Shown here in pieces: positions 12,266-24,212 of a DNA stretch of 64,000 nt. The translations under genes and the position numbers were made by a program. Within the stretch, counting starts at the first letter, position 1. The number at the start of each line of letters is the position of its first letter. The stretch comes from Ficedula albicollis. Lineage: Eukaryota > Chordata > Aves > Passeriformes > Muscicapidae. The notes below the pieces were generated by a model. That model saw only the letters and a program-made list of their open reading frames with translations, was not told the DNA's origin and made no database searches. The stretch covers positions 36,347,194 through 36,411,193 of the forward strand of contig NC_021673.1 in the NCBI RefSeq assembly GCF_000247815.1, in the 5' to 3' direction.

Positions 12266-12379
12266 GTTTCACGGGATCATTTCTCGGGAGCAAGCAGATG
12301 AGATCCTTGCTGGTGTAGAAGGAGCGTATATTCTTAGAGAAAGCCAGCGGCAGCCCGGCTGCTACACCCTTGCTCTCAG
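12266..12379 (+). CDS. CHN2: CHN2 coding exon, 114 nt (first half of SH2 domain)
   Basis: The first base completes the Glu codon of the 32-nt exon, then 37 codons follow from [14 protein letters not shown] to the conserved CYTLAL, ending two bases into an Arg codon. Flanks are CCCCCTAG and GTTAGT. The stretch AYILRES is the chimaerin form of the SH2 FLVRES motif; its Arg is the expected phosphotyrosine-contacting residue. The length is a multiple of three with matching phases (2/2), so skipping would keep frame but destroy SH2. The DEILAGVEG segment differs slightly from the mammalian DELLGGVEG as I recall it. Beta2 isoform only. Confidence 0.97.
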
Positions 12380-12973
12380 GTTAGTGCTGGTTTAACAGGG
12401 GCTTAGGATTCCAATGTAAATGTGCTCAATGGAGGGGATTATATCGGTCCCTTCGGAGTGGAGTCTGCCTCCACCATCACTCAATGCACGGTGTGATACC
12501 AGAGTGCTTTCACACCCTCTTGTCAGCAGTTTGGCCATCACAGTACTGCAGCAGCCCAGCCTCTTCCTTCAGCACCTGGCTAGGAAGTCCTTCTTCAGAA
12601 GCAGTGCCCATTTTAAGATTTTTACTTTTTTTTTTTTTTAAACCTGGAGTTAAGTTTTGTAAAGATGGATATTCTCCTTCAAGGCTCTATAAAAGATGTG
12701 AGTTAATACAGAACAGGAACGTGTCCCAGTAGAGGACACAGCCAGCTTGTCCTCTGAGTTCAGTGTTGTATACAAACATCAACAATTATCTGTGATAATA
12801 ACCCCAAATAAAGCTGGAAAATCATGGCATCCAGAATCTGAAAAGTGGCAGTTTTCTTCCCCAGTAAGAATCCAAGTTTTTTTTGTAGAAATGCATTGTG
12901 AGCGTGGGATGCTGCTGCTCAAAGAAGTAAGAGTCTGCTATTCAACCAAACGAAGAAATTCAGTGGGAGCACA

Positions 12974-13055
12974 AGCTCCAAACTCACTGCCCCTCACAGG
13001 TTTCTTTCCTGGCGAGCTCCAAACTCACTGCCCCTCACAGGTTCCTTTCCTGGCT
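12974..13055. repeat. Two-copy tandem duplication, 41-bp unit
   Basis: AGCTCCAAACTCACTGCCCC begins copies at 12974 and 13015. The only visible difference is one T/C change in the following GGTTTCTTTCCTGGC segment. Confidence 0.88.
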
Positions 13056-13661
13056 TAGCTGTCATTCAAAACCTGCCCACTCAGGTCTTAAAGACACTGT
13101 GTATTAGCAGCAAGAGGGCAAGATATTCAGTTGGGTTTTGATGAAACAAACTCCTTGGCAGTATTTTGCAATTTTTATAGCATTAATACTCCTGTGAGAT
13201 ATACACAAACTAAAAGTCTGCATTTTTACCCTTCTGCTAGTAAGACACTAGAAAAAAATTCCTTTGAGGAGTTACCCCAAGTAGCTATGATACAGTGCTG
13301 AAATCACGCTTAGAATTTGTATTGATGTGCAGATGGTAAAGCTGGAAAAGCTGGTGAGTCATGCCAACTAAAAAGTGGTGTAAATTAAAACCAATTTGTG
13401 TCAGCTGAAAAAGAACAAACACAATTTTTAGGGTTTTGGAGGAGATTTCAAAATGAAGAATAAAAAAAATAAAAGATAAGAATTATGGCAAAATGCCTAT
13501 TGTTTTGATGAAGCAATATGTTTTCTAAATCCATCTACATAATTATTTGTAGAATCAAAAACTGAATTTAATTATAAATTGAGATTTTATATGAAAAATG
13601 TGGACGAAAAATAAGAGGCTTAAACCGTGTGATTTGAAGTCCCAAAAAATTTGCAAAGACA

Positions 13662-13763
13662 TGCAGTTTTGGTACAATGTAAGGACCATTTAACACAATA
13701 TTGTACTTTTGGGTGCAGTTTTGGTACAATATAAGGACCATTTAACACAATATTGTACTTTTG
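13662..13763. repeat. Two-copy tandem duplication, 52-bp unit
   Basis: TGCAGTTTTGGTACAAT begins copies at 13662 and 13714, and both end TTGTACTTTTG. One G/A difference is visible (CAATGTAAGG versus CAATATAAGG). Each unit also contains the short inverted pair TACAAT and ATTGTA. Confidence 0.88.
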
Positions 13764-14126
13764 AATGCTTTAATCAATGATGGGATTCCAACCTCAGTGT
13801 TACAAACTGAATGTGCTACTCCAGCACTTGGATTCTTAAGGTGCTTTAAAAATCCCAATAGATTGCACCTGCTGTAAGTAGGGCTAGAGTGTTCCCACAT
13901 AACTTTGGGTATTTAATTGGGCCCTGAATTAGAAGCTTGGTCTCCTTGGCTTCCTGACAGAGCGTGATTCAGACCCTTAGGATTTTGATTCTTTGGTAGA
14001 TGTCCATCTCTTTGTTGACTGTAAATATGCCCACATCTGGTTGAGCACCCACTTTCTGCACCTCAAAAATGCTTCAGGATGGAAGAGCCTTCAACACAGT
14101 CTGAATTCTTTTTCTTCTTTCCCTCT

Positions 14127-14152
14127 GTTTTGTTTTGTTTTGTTTTGTTTTT
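14127..14152. repeat. GTTTT pentanucleotide microsatellite within splice-acceptor pyrimidine tract
   Basis: Five tandem GTTTT units lie between TTCTTCTTTCCCTCT and TTCTGGTGTTTGCAG, 14 bases before the exon at 14166. The repeat therefore forms much of the polypyrimidine tract for the second SH2 exon, and length variation could influence splicing. Confidence 0.85.
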
Positions 14153-14165
14153 CTGGTGTTTGCAG

Positions 14166-14451
14166 ATTTGGTAATCAGACCTTAAACTACAGGTTATTCT
14201 ATGATGGGAAGCACTTCGTTGGGGAAAAAAGATTTGAATCAATCCATGATCTGGTTACAGATGGCTTGATAACATTGTATATAGAAACAAAGGCTTCTGA
14301 GTATATTTCCAAAATGACAACAAACCCCATATATGAGCACATTGGATATGCCACTTTGCTTAGAGAAAAAGTGTCCAGGAGGCTGAGCAGAACAAAAAAT
14401 GAATCAAGAAAAGCAAGTGTAACGAGTGAAGAAAATACTTCAGTTGAAAAG
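14166..14451 (+). CDS. CHN2: CHN2 coding exon, 286 nt (second half of SH2 domain and linker)
   Basis: The first base completes the split Arg codon, then 95 codons run from [11 protein letters not shown] to TSVEK and stop exactly on a codon boundary. The acceptor is TTTGCAG and the donor GTAAGT. Visible parts in order: the rest of SH2 including [20 protein letters not shown] and LITLYIE, then the conserved [18 protein letters not shown], then a basic, serine-rich linker with SRRLSR. The linker is the least conserved part and differs from mammals at several positions (for example [12 protein letters not shown]). The frame stays open past the donor to 14637, but that extension resembles nothing in the family and is intron. 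Beta2 isoform only. Confidence 0.97.
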
Positions 14452-16172
14452 GTAAGTAATCTCTTTAAAATTTTCTTAACTAATACCAGTCTGTCAAACC
14501 TGAGAAGAAAAAAAGTTTTGTCAGAAGATCTGTTTCTGTTTTCCTGTACTTTAGTAAGTATTGTTATCCCACTGCAAAGTTTACATCCTGCTAATATGAC
14601 CTTGGCTCCCAAACTAATATTTCACTGGAGCTTATGATGAAAACTTTCTAATAAGCACCAAATGAAAATGTTTTCTCCGTGTAAATATATGGGCATATAC
14701 CATTTACCTTAGGAGCTGCATCTAAAATTGGTCACAGATTATATTTGTCCATGCATATACTCAAGGATTTTCCACAGTAGGGTTATGAATCTGGTTCCCA
14801 CTGACCCTTCACCACAGCTCAAGTTTGTTACCTTTCTGTACGTGGTTCAAAGCTCCTCTTCTCTGACAAGCCTCTGGTGGATGGGTCTGAGATTGGGATA
14901 TTGTGTGTTTTCTTTCCTTCTCGTGGATCTGAAATTGGGCTGTTGTCTGTTTGCCTCCGTTTCTTCTCGCTCTTCTCATTTGAAGGGGCTTTACTTGATC
15001 TCCTCTTATGCACCCACATCCCAGGGCATTGTATGGACTAGGACTTACATGATGATAAACTGATAAGCATGATTTTGTGCAGTCAGCAGCCATCTGAAGA
15101 TGTAAAATTAGAAATTATTTTACATATGAGAAGCAGCCTTGTAAGCAGTGACATGTGGATATTTTCATTTCCCAGGTGGTATGGCAGCAAGAGCTGTCAA
15201 ACAAAACTTTGTTTTTGAGTCTGGTCCTTGTGCTGAATTGACTTACTGACATTTGTTAAGCATACTTCTGCAGTGTGACTGTTGATTTTAGTGTTCAGTG
15301 TGCTGGCCAGCTAGTTTGGAACTACAGCCAGTTTTTCTTTGGAAAGCAGGGAGTGAATTTTCTGTCATATAGTCATGGCGAGTGTGAAAGAGATCAGCTT
15401 TTTTATGTGTATCCCTGTGTCTCTAGGGCATTTCTAGCAGAATTATCTGTTGAGTTCACATATATGCTTTGGCTGATTATTTACTGGTTTGGATTTCTCA
15501 GCAATAATAATTGCTTGAGTAACTGACCTGATATGTAAACCTATCCATCCTCTATAACAAATTAATTCCAGTGACAATGACATTTTTTAGGGAAGGCCTT
15601 TGGAGAATGGCACAAGTCTTCCATTCATGTTTCATTTCAAAATGAATCCACTGCTGATGGTAGTTTTTGATTCAATTGAATGGTATTGGAATATCCAAGA
15701 GGAGTAGATGCCATTGAGTCATCCAATGCTCGCTCAGTTGATTCTTGTGATTGGACACTGGGTGATTTTGAATCCTGTAACAGGCATAAGAAAAGGAATT
15801 TTTATTTTATTTGAGGCACAATAAGAAGTAGACATAGTGGAAAGTGGCAATTCTTTGGTGTGTTTCTGTGTAAAGGAATGGTCCAGAGGGTGTTCTGGAA
15901 CTGGGTCATTACTGGGATGATTGTAAATATTATTACATGCATGTAGTATAATGAAGCAATCATGGTGATTGAAAACCATGCTACATTCTCCTGGAAATCA
16001 GAAGAATTTTATATACAGTTTCAAAATTATGTTTAGTTTTACTTACAGTTTTTGCAGTTGAGGAGCAAGTCTTTTGTTATTCTCAAAGTGCTCTCAAAGG
16101 CTTCAGAGGGGTTTGCTCTGGTACCAAATATTCCATAACAGATTGTTTTCTGTTGTGCATGAGCTTGGATGC

Positions 16173-18050
16173 CATTCTTCAGGCTGGGCAGCTTTAAGTC
16201 AACGTTGTAAAAACACTTTTAGAGCAACAGAAGGCAAACCATTGCTGAAGGGAGCCCAGCCTCTCTCCTTCACCACCACCCTTTTACTGATGTACAGTTT
16301 TGTGCAACTACACAATAGGTGATGCTAGCAAACAGCTCAGATTAAAAATGACTCGGCCAGAAGAAAAAATAAGGGAATTTTCTTCCTCATCTGCTACCTT
16401 ATCCACCTCATATGAGTGGAAATGCAGCACAAGACTCTTCTCTGATAAAAGCTAAAAAAATGACTATACTGGCTCCTCTATACTGAGAGGAGAGGAGTGC
16501 TGAATTCTTACTTACACATACCTGTGCTTGAAAATGTTTGGAGTTGATGTAATGCAGTGGCAATAGTGAAAACACACCTCTGGACCTCATTAATGATTGT
16601 GTTAGGCCTTCTTTTGTATTGCTGCTGAATGAAATTTGAGTGTTTAGAGGAGTATTTGTCTCTGAGGTGGATCATGATGTGAAAGGCAGGTCCTTGGCCC
16701 TACAAGGACTTGTGCTCATCTAGATTTCTGTGCATGCAGGCAGGAGCAGCCTGCAAGGCTGGGCTCTGTGGCTGTGCTGTAAAAATAGCTGGCTTCAGCT
16801 AGGCAACTACACTGTTGGCAACCCTCTCTGCCTTCCTCCCACAGAGGGGAAAAGCAGAAGGAGGAATAGCAGCTGTTTCTAACATATTTTTCTTGCCAGA
16901 AGGAATAGGAGCAATCACAGCTCTAAGAAGAGTGGGACTAAATAGGCAAGGGGGTCTGCTCAGGCTGAAGACCTGATGTAGCAGCTGAAGCCAGAATATT
17001 GATGATTAGGACTCTCAGTGGGCTTCTCTACCAGTACCAGTAATTTTCCATCATCTCGTGCAAATTAATGTGAAAAAAAAGATGAGAGCAACTAAAAAAA
17101 AAAAAAAACCCCCCAACATTCTTCAGGCTGGGCAGCTTTAAGTCAACGTTATAAAAACACTTTTAGAGCAACAGAAGGCAAACCATTGCTGAAGGGAGCC
17201 CAGCCTCTCTCCTTCACCACCACCCTTTTACTGATGTACAGTTTTGTGCAACTACACAATAGGTGATGCTAGCAAACAGCTCAGATTAAAAATGACTCGG
17301 CCAGAAGAAAAAATAAGGGAATTTTCTTCCTCATCTGCTACCTTATCCACCTCATATGAGTGGAAATGCAGCACAAGACTCTTCTCTGATAAAAGCTAAA
17401 AAAATGACTATACTGGCTCCTCTATACTGAGAGGAGAGGAGTGCTGAATTCTTACTTACACATGCCTGTGCTTGAAAATGTTTGGAGTTGATGTAATGCA
17501 GTGGCAATAGTGAAAACACACCTCTGGACCTCATTAATGATTGTGTTAGGCCTTCTTTTGTATTGCTGCTGAATGAAATTTGAGTGTTTAGAGGAGTATT
17601 TGTCTCTGAGGTGGATCATGATGTGAAAGGCAGGTCCTTGGCCCTACAAGGACTTGTGCTCATCTAGATTTCTGTGCATGCAGGCAGGAGCAGCCTGCAA
17701 GGCTGGGCTCTGTGGCTGTGCTGTAAAAATAGCTGGCTTCAGCTAGGCAACTACACTGTTGGCAACCCTCTCTGCCTTCCTCCCACAGAGGGGAAAAGCA
17801 GAAGGAGGAATAGCAGCTGTTTCTAACATATTTTTCTTGCCAGAAGGAATAGGAGCAATCACAGCTCTAAGAAGAGTGGGACTAAATAGGCAAGGGGGTC
17901 TGCTCAGGCTGAAGACCTGATGTAGCAGCTGAAGCCATAATATTGATGATTAGGACTCTCAGTGGGCTTCTCTACCAGTACCAGTAATTTTCCATCATCT
18001 CGTGCAAATTAATGTGAAAAAAAAGATGAGAGCAACTAAAAAAAAAAAAA
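16173..18050. repeat. Head-to-tail duplication of a 944-bp segment
   Basis: CATTCTTCAGGCTGGGCAGC begins copies at 16173 and 17117, and the copies stay in register at an offset of 944 bp to the end (CGTGCAAATT at 17057 and 18001). Only a few differences were seen: GTTGTAAAA/GTTATAAAA, ACATACCTG/ACATGCCTG, GCCAGAATA/GCCATAATA, and the length of the terminal A-run. Copy 1 ends in an A-run plus CCCCCC at the junction; copy 2 ends in an A-run plus CCCTC. The same 60-codon - strand frame appears twice (16408-16590 and 17352-17534). It is not recognised as a gene. Confidence 0.95.
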
Positions 18051-20563
18051 CCCTCACAAAAGTCTGTATGGTGAAGCCTACCATGGCTGCTTTTGATTCA
18101 AATGCTCCTGGGGGAAGTCATGAGAGGTTTGGTAGCAGGGACTCGGGGGTCATCTTCAATTTTGTTACTCACAGTAGCTTCAGATAAAGTGTGGACTGGG
18201 CTTTGGAATAAACTGGTGAATTATCGAGCATTTGTCAGTGCTAACAAATGGGGGTAAAACAGGATAAAGGGAATTTCATGTAGTTCTCTAAAATAGAAGA
18301 ATATTATGGGGAAGTGGCAGTTCAGTGAGAGTTCTATCAGATGTTTTGCTTGAGGCTGATATGTCTTGTACAGCATTTTAGAGAAAGGCCATGGTTTGTC
18401 CACAAATCACAACCTTCACCCAGTTCAGTAACTCCAGTTAATTTCAGACCCCTAGAAATAATTTAATGAATATCCAGTATGACATTTTTCTGCAAAGTAA
18501 ATTCTTTGCTGAATGTGTGAAAAATAATTCATGGGGTTTTTTTCCTCTGGCCAGCTGAACAGGTAAAATGTTAAAAAATAAGATTATTGAGCTGATTTAT
18601 TTGAAAGTGCTGCCTAGAGTGTTTTGGATGATCCAGAAATGATGGGGGAAGGCCATACACACAGGACAGAAACTTCCATTATTTCTCAAGAGGAGGATGA
18701 GAATTCAGTGCTTTAAGGTTAAGCACCAGTAGTCTCCTAAGAGATTAGGCTCTTTACAAGCGAGATTTTGTTTCATACGAATCTAATGCCAGAGTGCGAA
18801 AGTGCAGCTGAAGGCGTGCATCTCCTCCGTGGGGTTGTTAACACCATCCAGGGAGCCTGTTCATTCTGTCACCTTCTCCCACGTTGACAGTGGGGATTAC
18901 TCAATGTCTCAGTCACTCCAGTGCCACTGCTTCCATGGGTGGGTCAGCAGAGGGGGGCCACCAACGCACAGCAGGCAGGAGGAGCCACACTCGGGTGAGA
19001 AGATGTCTTGCTACTGCCTGGGGTACTTGTCTATTCCCATAATGATAATTTCTTCGAGGTTGTAATTAGTGGTGTCATGCCCATTCCAGAAGGGGATGTG
19101 ATAATTGGGCTGGATTAAGCTGTTGTTGCTCACGCTCTTTTTAATCCAACATTTTGTATATCGGGCCTAAAAAAACATTTATGCTCTAAGATAATGCTGG
19201 TATTTCATCCAAAAGTTATTTCTGTCTGATTTTGAAGAGGTGTCTGGTTTGTAGACACAAATTCTAAATTTTAGCCTGAATGGTTTAACAGATCTTTAAT
19301 CTGAAAGGAACGGCAATGATTTTTAGGAATTAAGTGTTGTGAGAGAATAGCATCCTGCAGATTCTTTCTTAACAGTGTAGGCAGTTGGTTTTTTTTTAAC
19401 AGGATCCAGGTTCAACAAGGATTTTGGAGAGAGAGAGAGTTTTTTGTGCAAAGAAAATTTGATGATCACATATTGTCTGCTTAGGCTTGTGATTTGAGCT
19501 TGGGCAAGTTGTGATTGCCTGATTTATGTTTGCTCTGCTTATGGAATGCTGTACTTGGGGCAAATGAACACATACTAGAGGATGTAGGGCAGGTAGGTAC
19601 CTGGTACTGGTGCAGCCTGTAATTAATTACCTGTAGTTCAAGTTAATGGTGAATGTAGGAGAAGTGTAACCTGCTGTAAGCAATTAATCCTCACATATAG
19701 GAGTGAAAAAATTGCAGTAATCTGTCAGTAAAATAGGTAGTTGTGAAACATTTATTGCTATTGCGTTTTCCTGCAAATGCTGCCCTTACTGAGTCAGCAG
19801 TCTTTGTGCCACAGAAAGGGAGAAAATAATACACCTTTCTATTCCTACCTCAGCAAGTGTAATTTGGAAAATATATTTGGAAATAATTAATTGAAAATAA
19901 ATAATTGAAATGTTGGAAGTAAATACAAGCTGTAGTTTCCTGAGTGCTCTGAGCAGGTAAAAGTTGCTGATGGAGAAGCTGTCCTGGTTCCCTGCTCTTG
20001 CACTTTCAATCCCACTCCTGTGACCTGTCCTGTGCACTACTGCAGCCACCCCATGCCTTGGGTGAGACCTGGATGCTGTGACACAGTGCCCTGTGTCAGA
20101 CAAAGGCTGTGCCCCACAACTTGTTTATTTGCTGTGCTGGTCTGGTGAGAAGAGCAAGCTGGAGTTAAAGAAAACCCTTGGCAGCATTTGAGCTTAAAAT
20201 ATTTGAAAAAAGAATGATCTTAATCTATCTGAAAGAGGACAAACTGTTGGTAGGTGCAGTAAAGATTAAGGAAGGCTTTTTCCAGTGCCAGGTCTTTGCT
20301 TACTTGAGTCCTGGCAAAGCTCCCATCAACTTCTCTCCCAGTCGGATCTGGCCCAGTCAGTTCAAACATACCGGTTGTACATGAAATATGAGTTTGCTTG
20401 GGGCCTGGGCTGCAGTGCTTGTTCTGCTCTCTGGCTGCAAGTGCATGCCAGAAGCAGCATGAGGCATTTAGCAGCGATGGTCTGTACAGAGCAGTGCAGA
20501 GTTTGAGCTAAACCAAGAGCAAGCTCTTCGTGGAGTCTTCACTGAACAGTGCAGAAAACTCTT

Positions 20564-20674
20564 GTGTTGCTGTTTGGCATGGTAAGCTCTCTGTATCTGT
20601 TTTGGTGGAACTCATAAAGAGACAGTGTTGCTGTTTGGCATGGTATCTGTTTTGGTGGAACTCATAAAGAGACA
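20564..20674. repeat. Two-copy tandem duplication, 61- and 50-bp units
   Basis: GTGTTGCTGTTTGGCATGGT begins copies at 20564 and 20625. Copy 2 lacks about 11 bases (AAGCTCTCTG region) found in copy 1. Both end GGAACTCATAAAGAGAC. Confidence 0.88.
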
Positions 20675-23600
20675 CTGAAGTGCAAATGACAGAGCCCACA
20701 GTTAACACTGCAGCTAGAACTAAAGAGCTGAAATGATTAGCATATTTTGAAGTCAGGGAGGATGTAGATTTCCTTGGCAGAAAAACCCACACAAGTAATA
20801 GACAGATAAGAAAACTATTCCTATTAAGGCAAAGGTGAGAGAAAAGGAAGAATAACTTTGCTAGAAGTTGGTATTACAGTCCTCATTAATCATGCTGCTC
20901 ACAAACAGTTTCCCATAGAAGAAAATCCAAGACTTCCAGGAAAGACTATTTTCTAACATCCCTTAACTGGAGATGTAATCTGGTTATGGAACTAAATTTT
21001 TAGGGGCACTGCTGTTTTTCTTACATCAAAATTTTACAAGAGGCAGTCAATTTTAAGACAACCTATGGTTTGGTTCAATTTTTGTAGGTATTTGGCACTT
21101 CTTCATTGTTATTCACACCACATCCCTTTCTGAAGGCTTTTTAGCCTCATCTTACAACTCCATTTTTGTCTCTTCATTGAATTTTCTACAGGTACTGCTA
21201 TTAGCCAACAGTAAAGAAATCTTTTCAGTCTTTCATTTATTCATTATTCTTCCTGTTCTGCAGCTCCTCTAAAGCTCTAATGATCCTATTACAGGTTGCT
21301 AGATAGTGTTTAATTCTCTGCTGGGATGTCTGTTCCAGATGTTGAGCATTTCCTTCCACAGAAGGGCTGCAGGGTACTGTGCTGCCCCAGCAGCAGATCC
21401 TGGGGTTAAGAAGGTAGCGAGCAGAACCATCTGATCCTGAAGACTCTGGGCTGGAAAGGCACTGATAATTTGATATGGTGTATTTTACATTGCCTTCAAC
21501 TCCTTTCTTTTTGCAGCATGCTTGGTCAGGAAAAATTAAAGTGCTCAGCTCTACAGGGATGTTAACGACCCACCACAGTCTCTTATTAGGGGTTACAGTC
21601 ACACTCCTGTATGCATGGCCACAGAATTCACAAGGGACTTCTCTCTGGCAGTACTAATTTTTCCCAGAAGATGCTCAGACACCACACTGATAAAAAGCAA
21701 CATAAATCCTGTAAACAAAGGTGGCCTTTATCTGCAGGGTTAAGTAGTACACGCAGTGATAAAAGGTGTGTGGCATTTTTGCTGCTAGAAGCAACAAACT
21801 AATACATCAAAATGACTTTGGGAGTAATGAATTCCTTTCATCAGTCACTCAGGCTTGTCCTGCAAGAGTAGTATTCTACACACAAGTTACCACGTGTACA
21901 TACTTAATTGTAGCATGCCTTGACACGAGTACTTAACCACATAGCTGACTCTCTTCTTTAAATAACTGTTAGCAATTCAGGGGTGATTCCATCCAGAGTA
22001 CTCTTGGTGTTGCAGCACAGCAAGGAGGAGTTCATATTAATACAGTCGGTCTACCAGCATAGATGTTTTAATAAATTTGTATTTCAAATGACAAACAGCA
22101 TCATACCAAAAATATTTTCAGCTGATTGTTTTCTTTTGCCCTTCAGTGTTGGCATTATTTTGTATTTTCCAGCTGTGTCTCTGCAGCTTTTTGTTTGTTT
22201 AGTGTATCATAAATAAAAATAAGAAAGCTACCAATGTAAAACTGTGGAAAGTATCTGTTTCAATTCCTTCCCTCTGGCTGTCTGTGTTTAGGCAGAGGAA
22301 AATGGACAGTGCCTTGTAGTTGGCTGTGGCACTCTTAACTATTACCTCATATTTAGCCCAATTAAACAAGGATTTTTGAAAAGAATATTTTTTTATCAAT
22401 TATAACAGTGTGGAAATTGAGGGAATCAAAAGAAAGGGGGGTCTCCATAGCAAAGTATTTGCTTACATTGCTTCCCTGAACTGTTAGCATCTCTCCAGGT
22501 TCCTGGTTTATGTTGTGTTATTACTGTCAGCTTAGAATTCATGATTTTTGCCTTAAGCAGAATAAGTGATATGATTATGCTTGAAGAGAGCTTGTAAGTT
22601 GGAGACAATATTGATTTACACAAATGACGTGATGCAATGGATATAATGATCCAAAATGCTACAGGATTAAGAGGAAGACTCCCTCAAGGATTTTATTGAG
22701 TCTTGGAGCAGTTCAGGGCATTGCTAAGCATATGGAGCAAAGATAAATATCAGGTTTTTTACCACCATCATGTTTTCCAATCCAGTGTTTTTGAAAAACA
22801 GCCAAATGGAAGCAATGTGAACATCACAACCAGGCTGAAATTTTCTCAGATGAGAATTTCATTTTAGTACTAAAATTATTCAATACTGCAGAAGTGCTTA
22901 TAGTACTCCTAAGGCAAATGCCACTTGTCTCTTCAAGTACAGTACAGTGTATCTGCAGGTAGGCTTACCAAATTCATTAATTAATCCTTTTCTCTTGGAT
23001 ATGTTCCTCTTATGATCTTATTAATAATTCTACTAAAGCTAAATGTTTGTTGCATAAAAACCATGCTTAGTTTGATATCCTAAAAATAAAAGCTTATGTG
23101 AGGGTATGTTATCTTGGCTTTTATACTCTTTACACAGTTTGATGGCATTAAATTCATGCAATCAAACTTCCGCAGGGATTGGGATGGAGCCTTCAGCATA
23201 AACATTTCATTTGTCTAGCCACTGGAAAATGAGAAGGCATTTTTTAAAATAAAAATCCATACTTGATTATCTTGCATGAATCTTGAGACACTGTGTAGCA
23301 ATAGGCACTGAAATTTTACAAGCAGTTTTAAACTGCCATGTTTTGATATTGGAAGACAAGTGTTCAACTTCTTTAATATTAGAGAGATATTAATTTCTGG
23401 TAGTGAAAGACTTGGAATTGGTATCAAAGAGAGTATATAGGTTGTGAGTAGTACTTTTCCTTTATATTTTGATTAGAAAATAATTATTTTAAGTGATGTG
23501 CATGTATAGGTCATACACTGGCTTGGCTAATTGTAAAGAAAAAGAATCACCTGTCCTCTGTGTTCATGCTGATTATGACAAGAAATGATAGGACTGAAAT

Positions 23601-24113
23601 ACAGTGATGAGTATTGCAGGTTAGCTAATAAGGGGGAAAAGAAAGAGTAATGAAATGTTGGGCTTGAGTGCCTGAGGGGGTGACAAAATCTCCCTCATCA
23701 GAAGGCATAGAAACATATTAGAAAACATCTGGCAGAAATGGCACAGATAGCATGGATACCTGAGGCAGGCAGGAGAGAAACATCTCACAGTGCCTTCTAG
23801 TCCTATTTCTCTACAATTTTCTTTCTCTGAAAATATATTATCCAGGCTGTGATTCATCTTGGCTAGATGAAGACAATGTACAAAAGTAGGTAAGGACTGT
23901 TTTTTTGATTCCTTCCCCTGGGAGGAGGGAACATTCAACCTTCAGTTCAGAATTGGCACTGCACTAGTGAGGCATTAACTGCAGCCACAATCCTGCAGTT
24001 TGCAATCCTGTCCAAGGCTTTTTCATCTGGTCTCTCACCACAGACAGGCAGGTTAGCAGCCTGCATCCACATCCTGCAGCTGGGATACTGGGAATCCAGA
24101 TGCAGGTGTCTCT

Positions 24114-24212
24114 CTGGTCACCTTTAGGCTTTTAACAGATTAATAATTAACAGTCTCAGTTACCTGGTCACCTTTGGGCTTTAACAGATTAATAATTAAC
24201 AGTCTCAGTTAA
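24114..24212. repeat. Two-copy tandem duplication, 50-bp unit
   Basis: CTGGTCACCTTTAGGCTTTT at 24114 recurs as CTGGTCACCTTTGGGCTTT at 24164. Both continue through AACAGATTAATAATTAACAG to CTCAGTTA. Confidence 0.88.

Larger units (their letters stand above)
12380..14165 (+). other. CHN2 intron, 1.8 kb
   Basis: Intron between the two SH2 exons. It contains two small tandem duplications (12974-13055 and 13662-13763) and a TTTTG microsatellite inside its 3' pyrimidine tract (14127-14152). No additional exon was recognised. Confidence 0.8.

Noticed and set aside
13993..14165. In-frame extension upstream of the 286-nt exon as coding sequence
   Set aside because: The TTTGCAG acceptor at 14165 and family similarity starting exactly at 14166 show that the upstream part is intron.
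14452..14637. Read-through extension of the 286-nt exon to a stop at 14637 as an alternative C-terminus
   Set aside because: A strong GTAAGT donor lies at 14452 and the extension resembles nothing in chimaerins. An intron-retention isoform cannot be excluded, but nothing in the sequence supports it.
16408..17534. Identical 60-codon - strand frames as a duplicated small gene
   Set aside because: They are duplicated only because the whole 944-bp segment is. There is no domain, and both are short.
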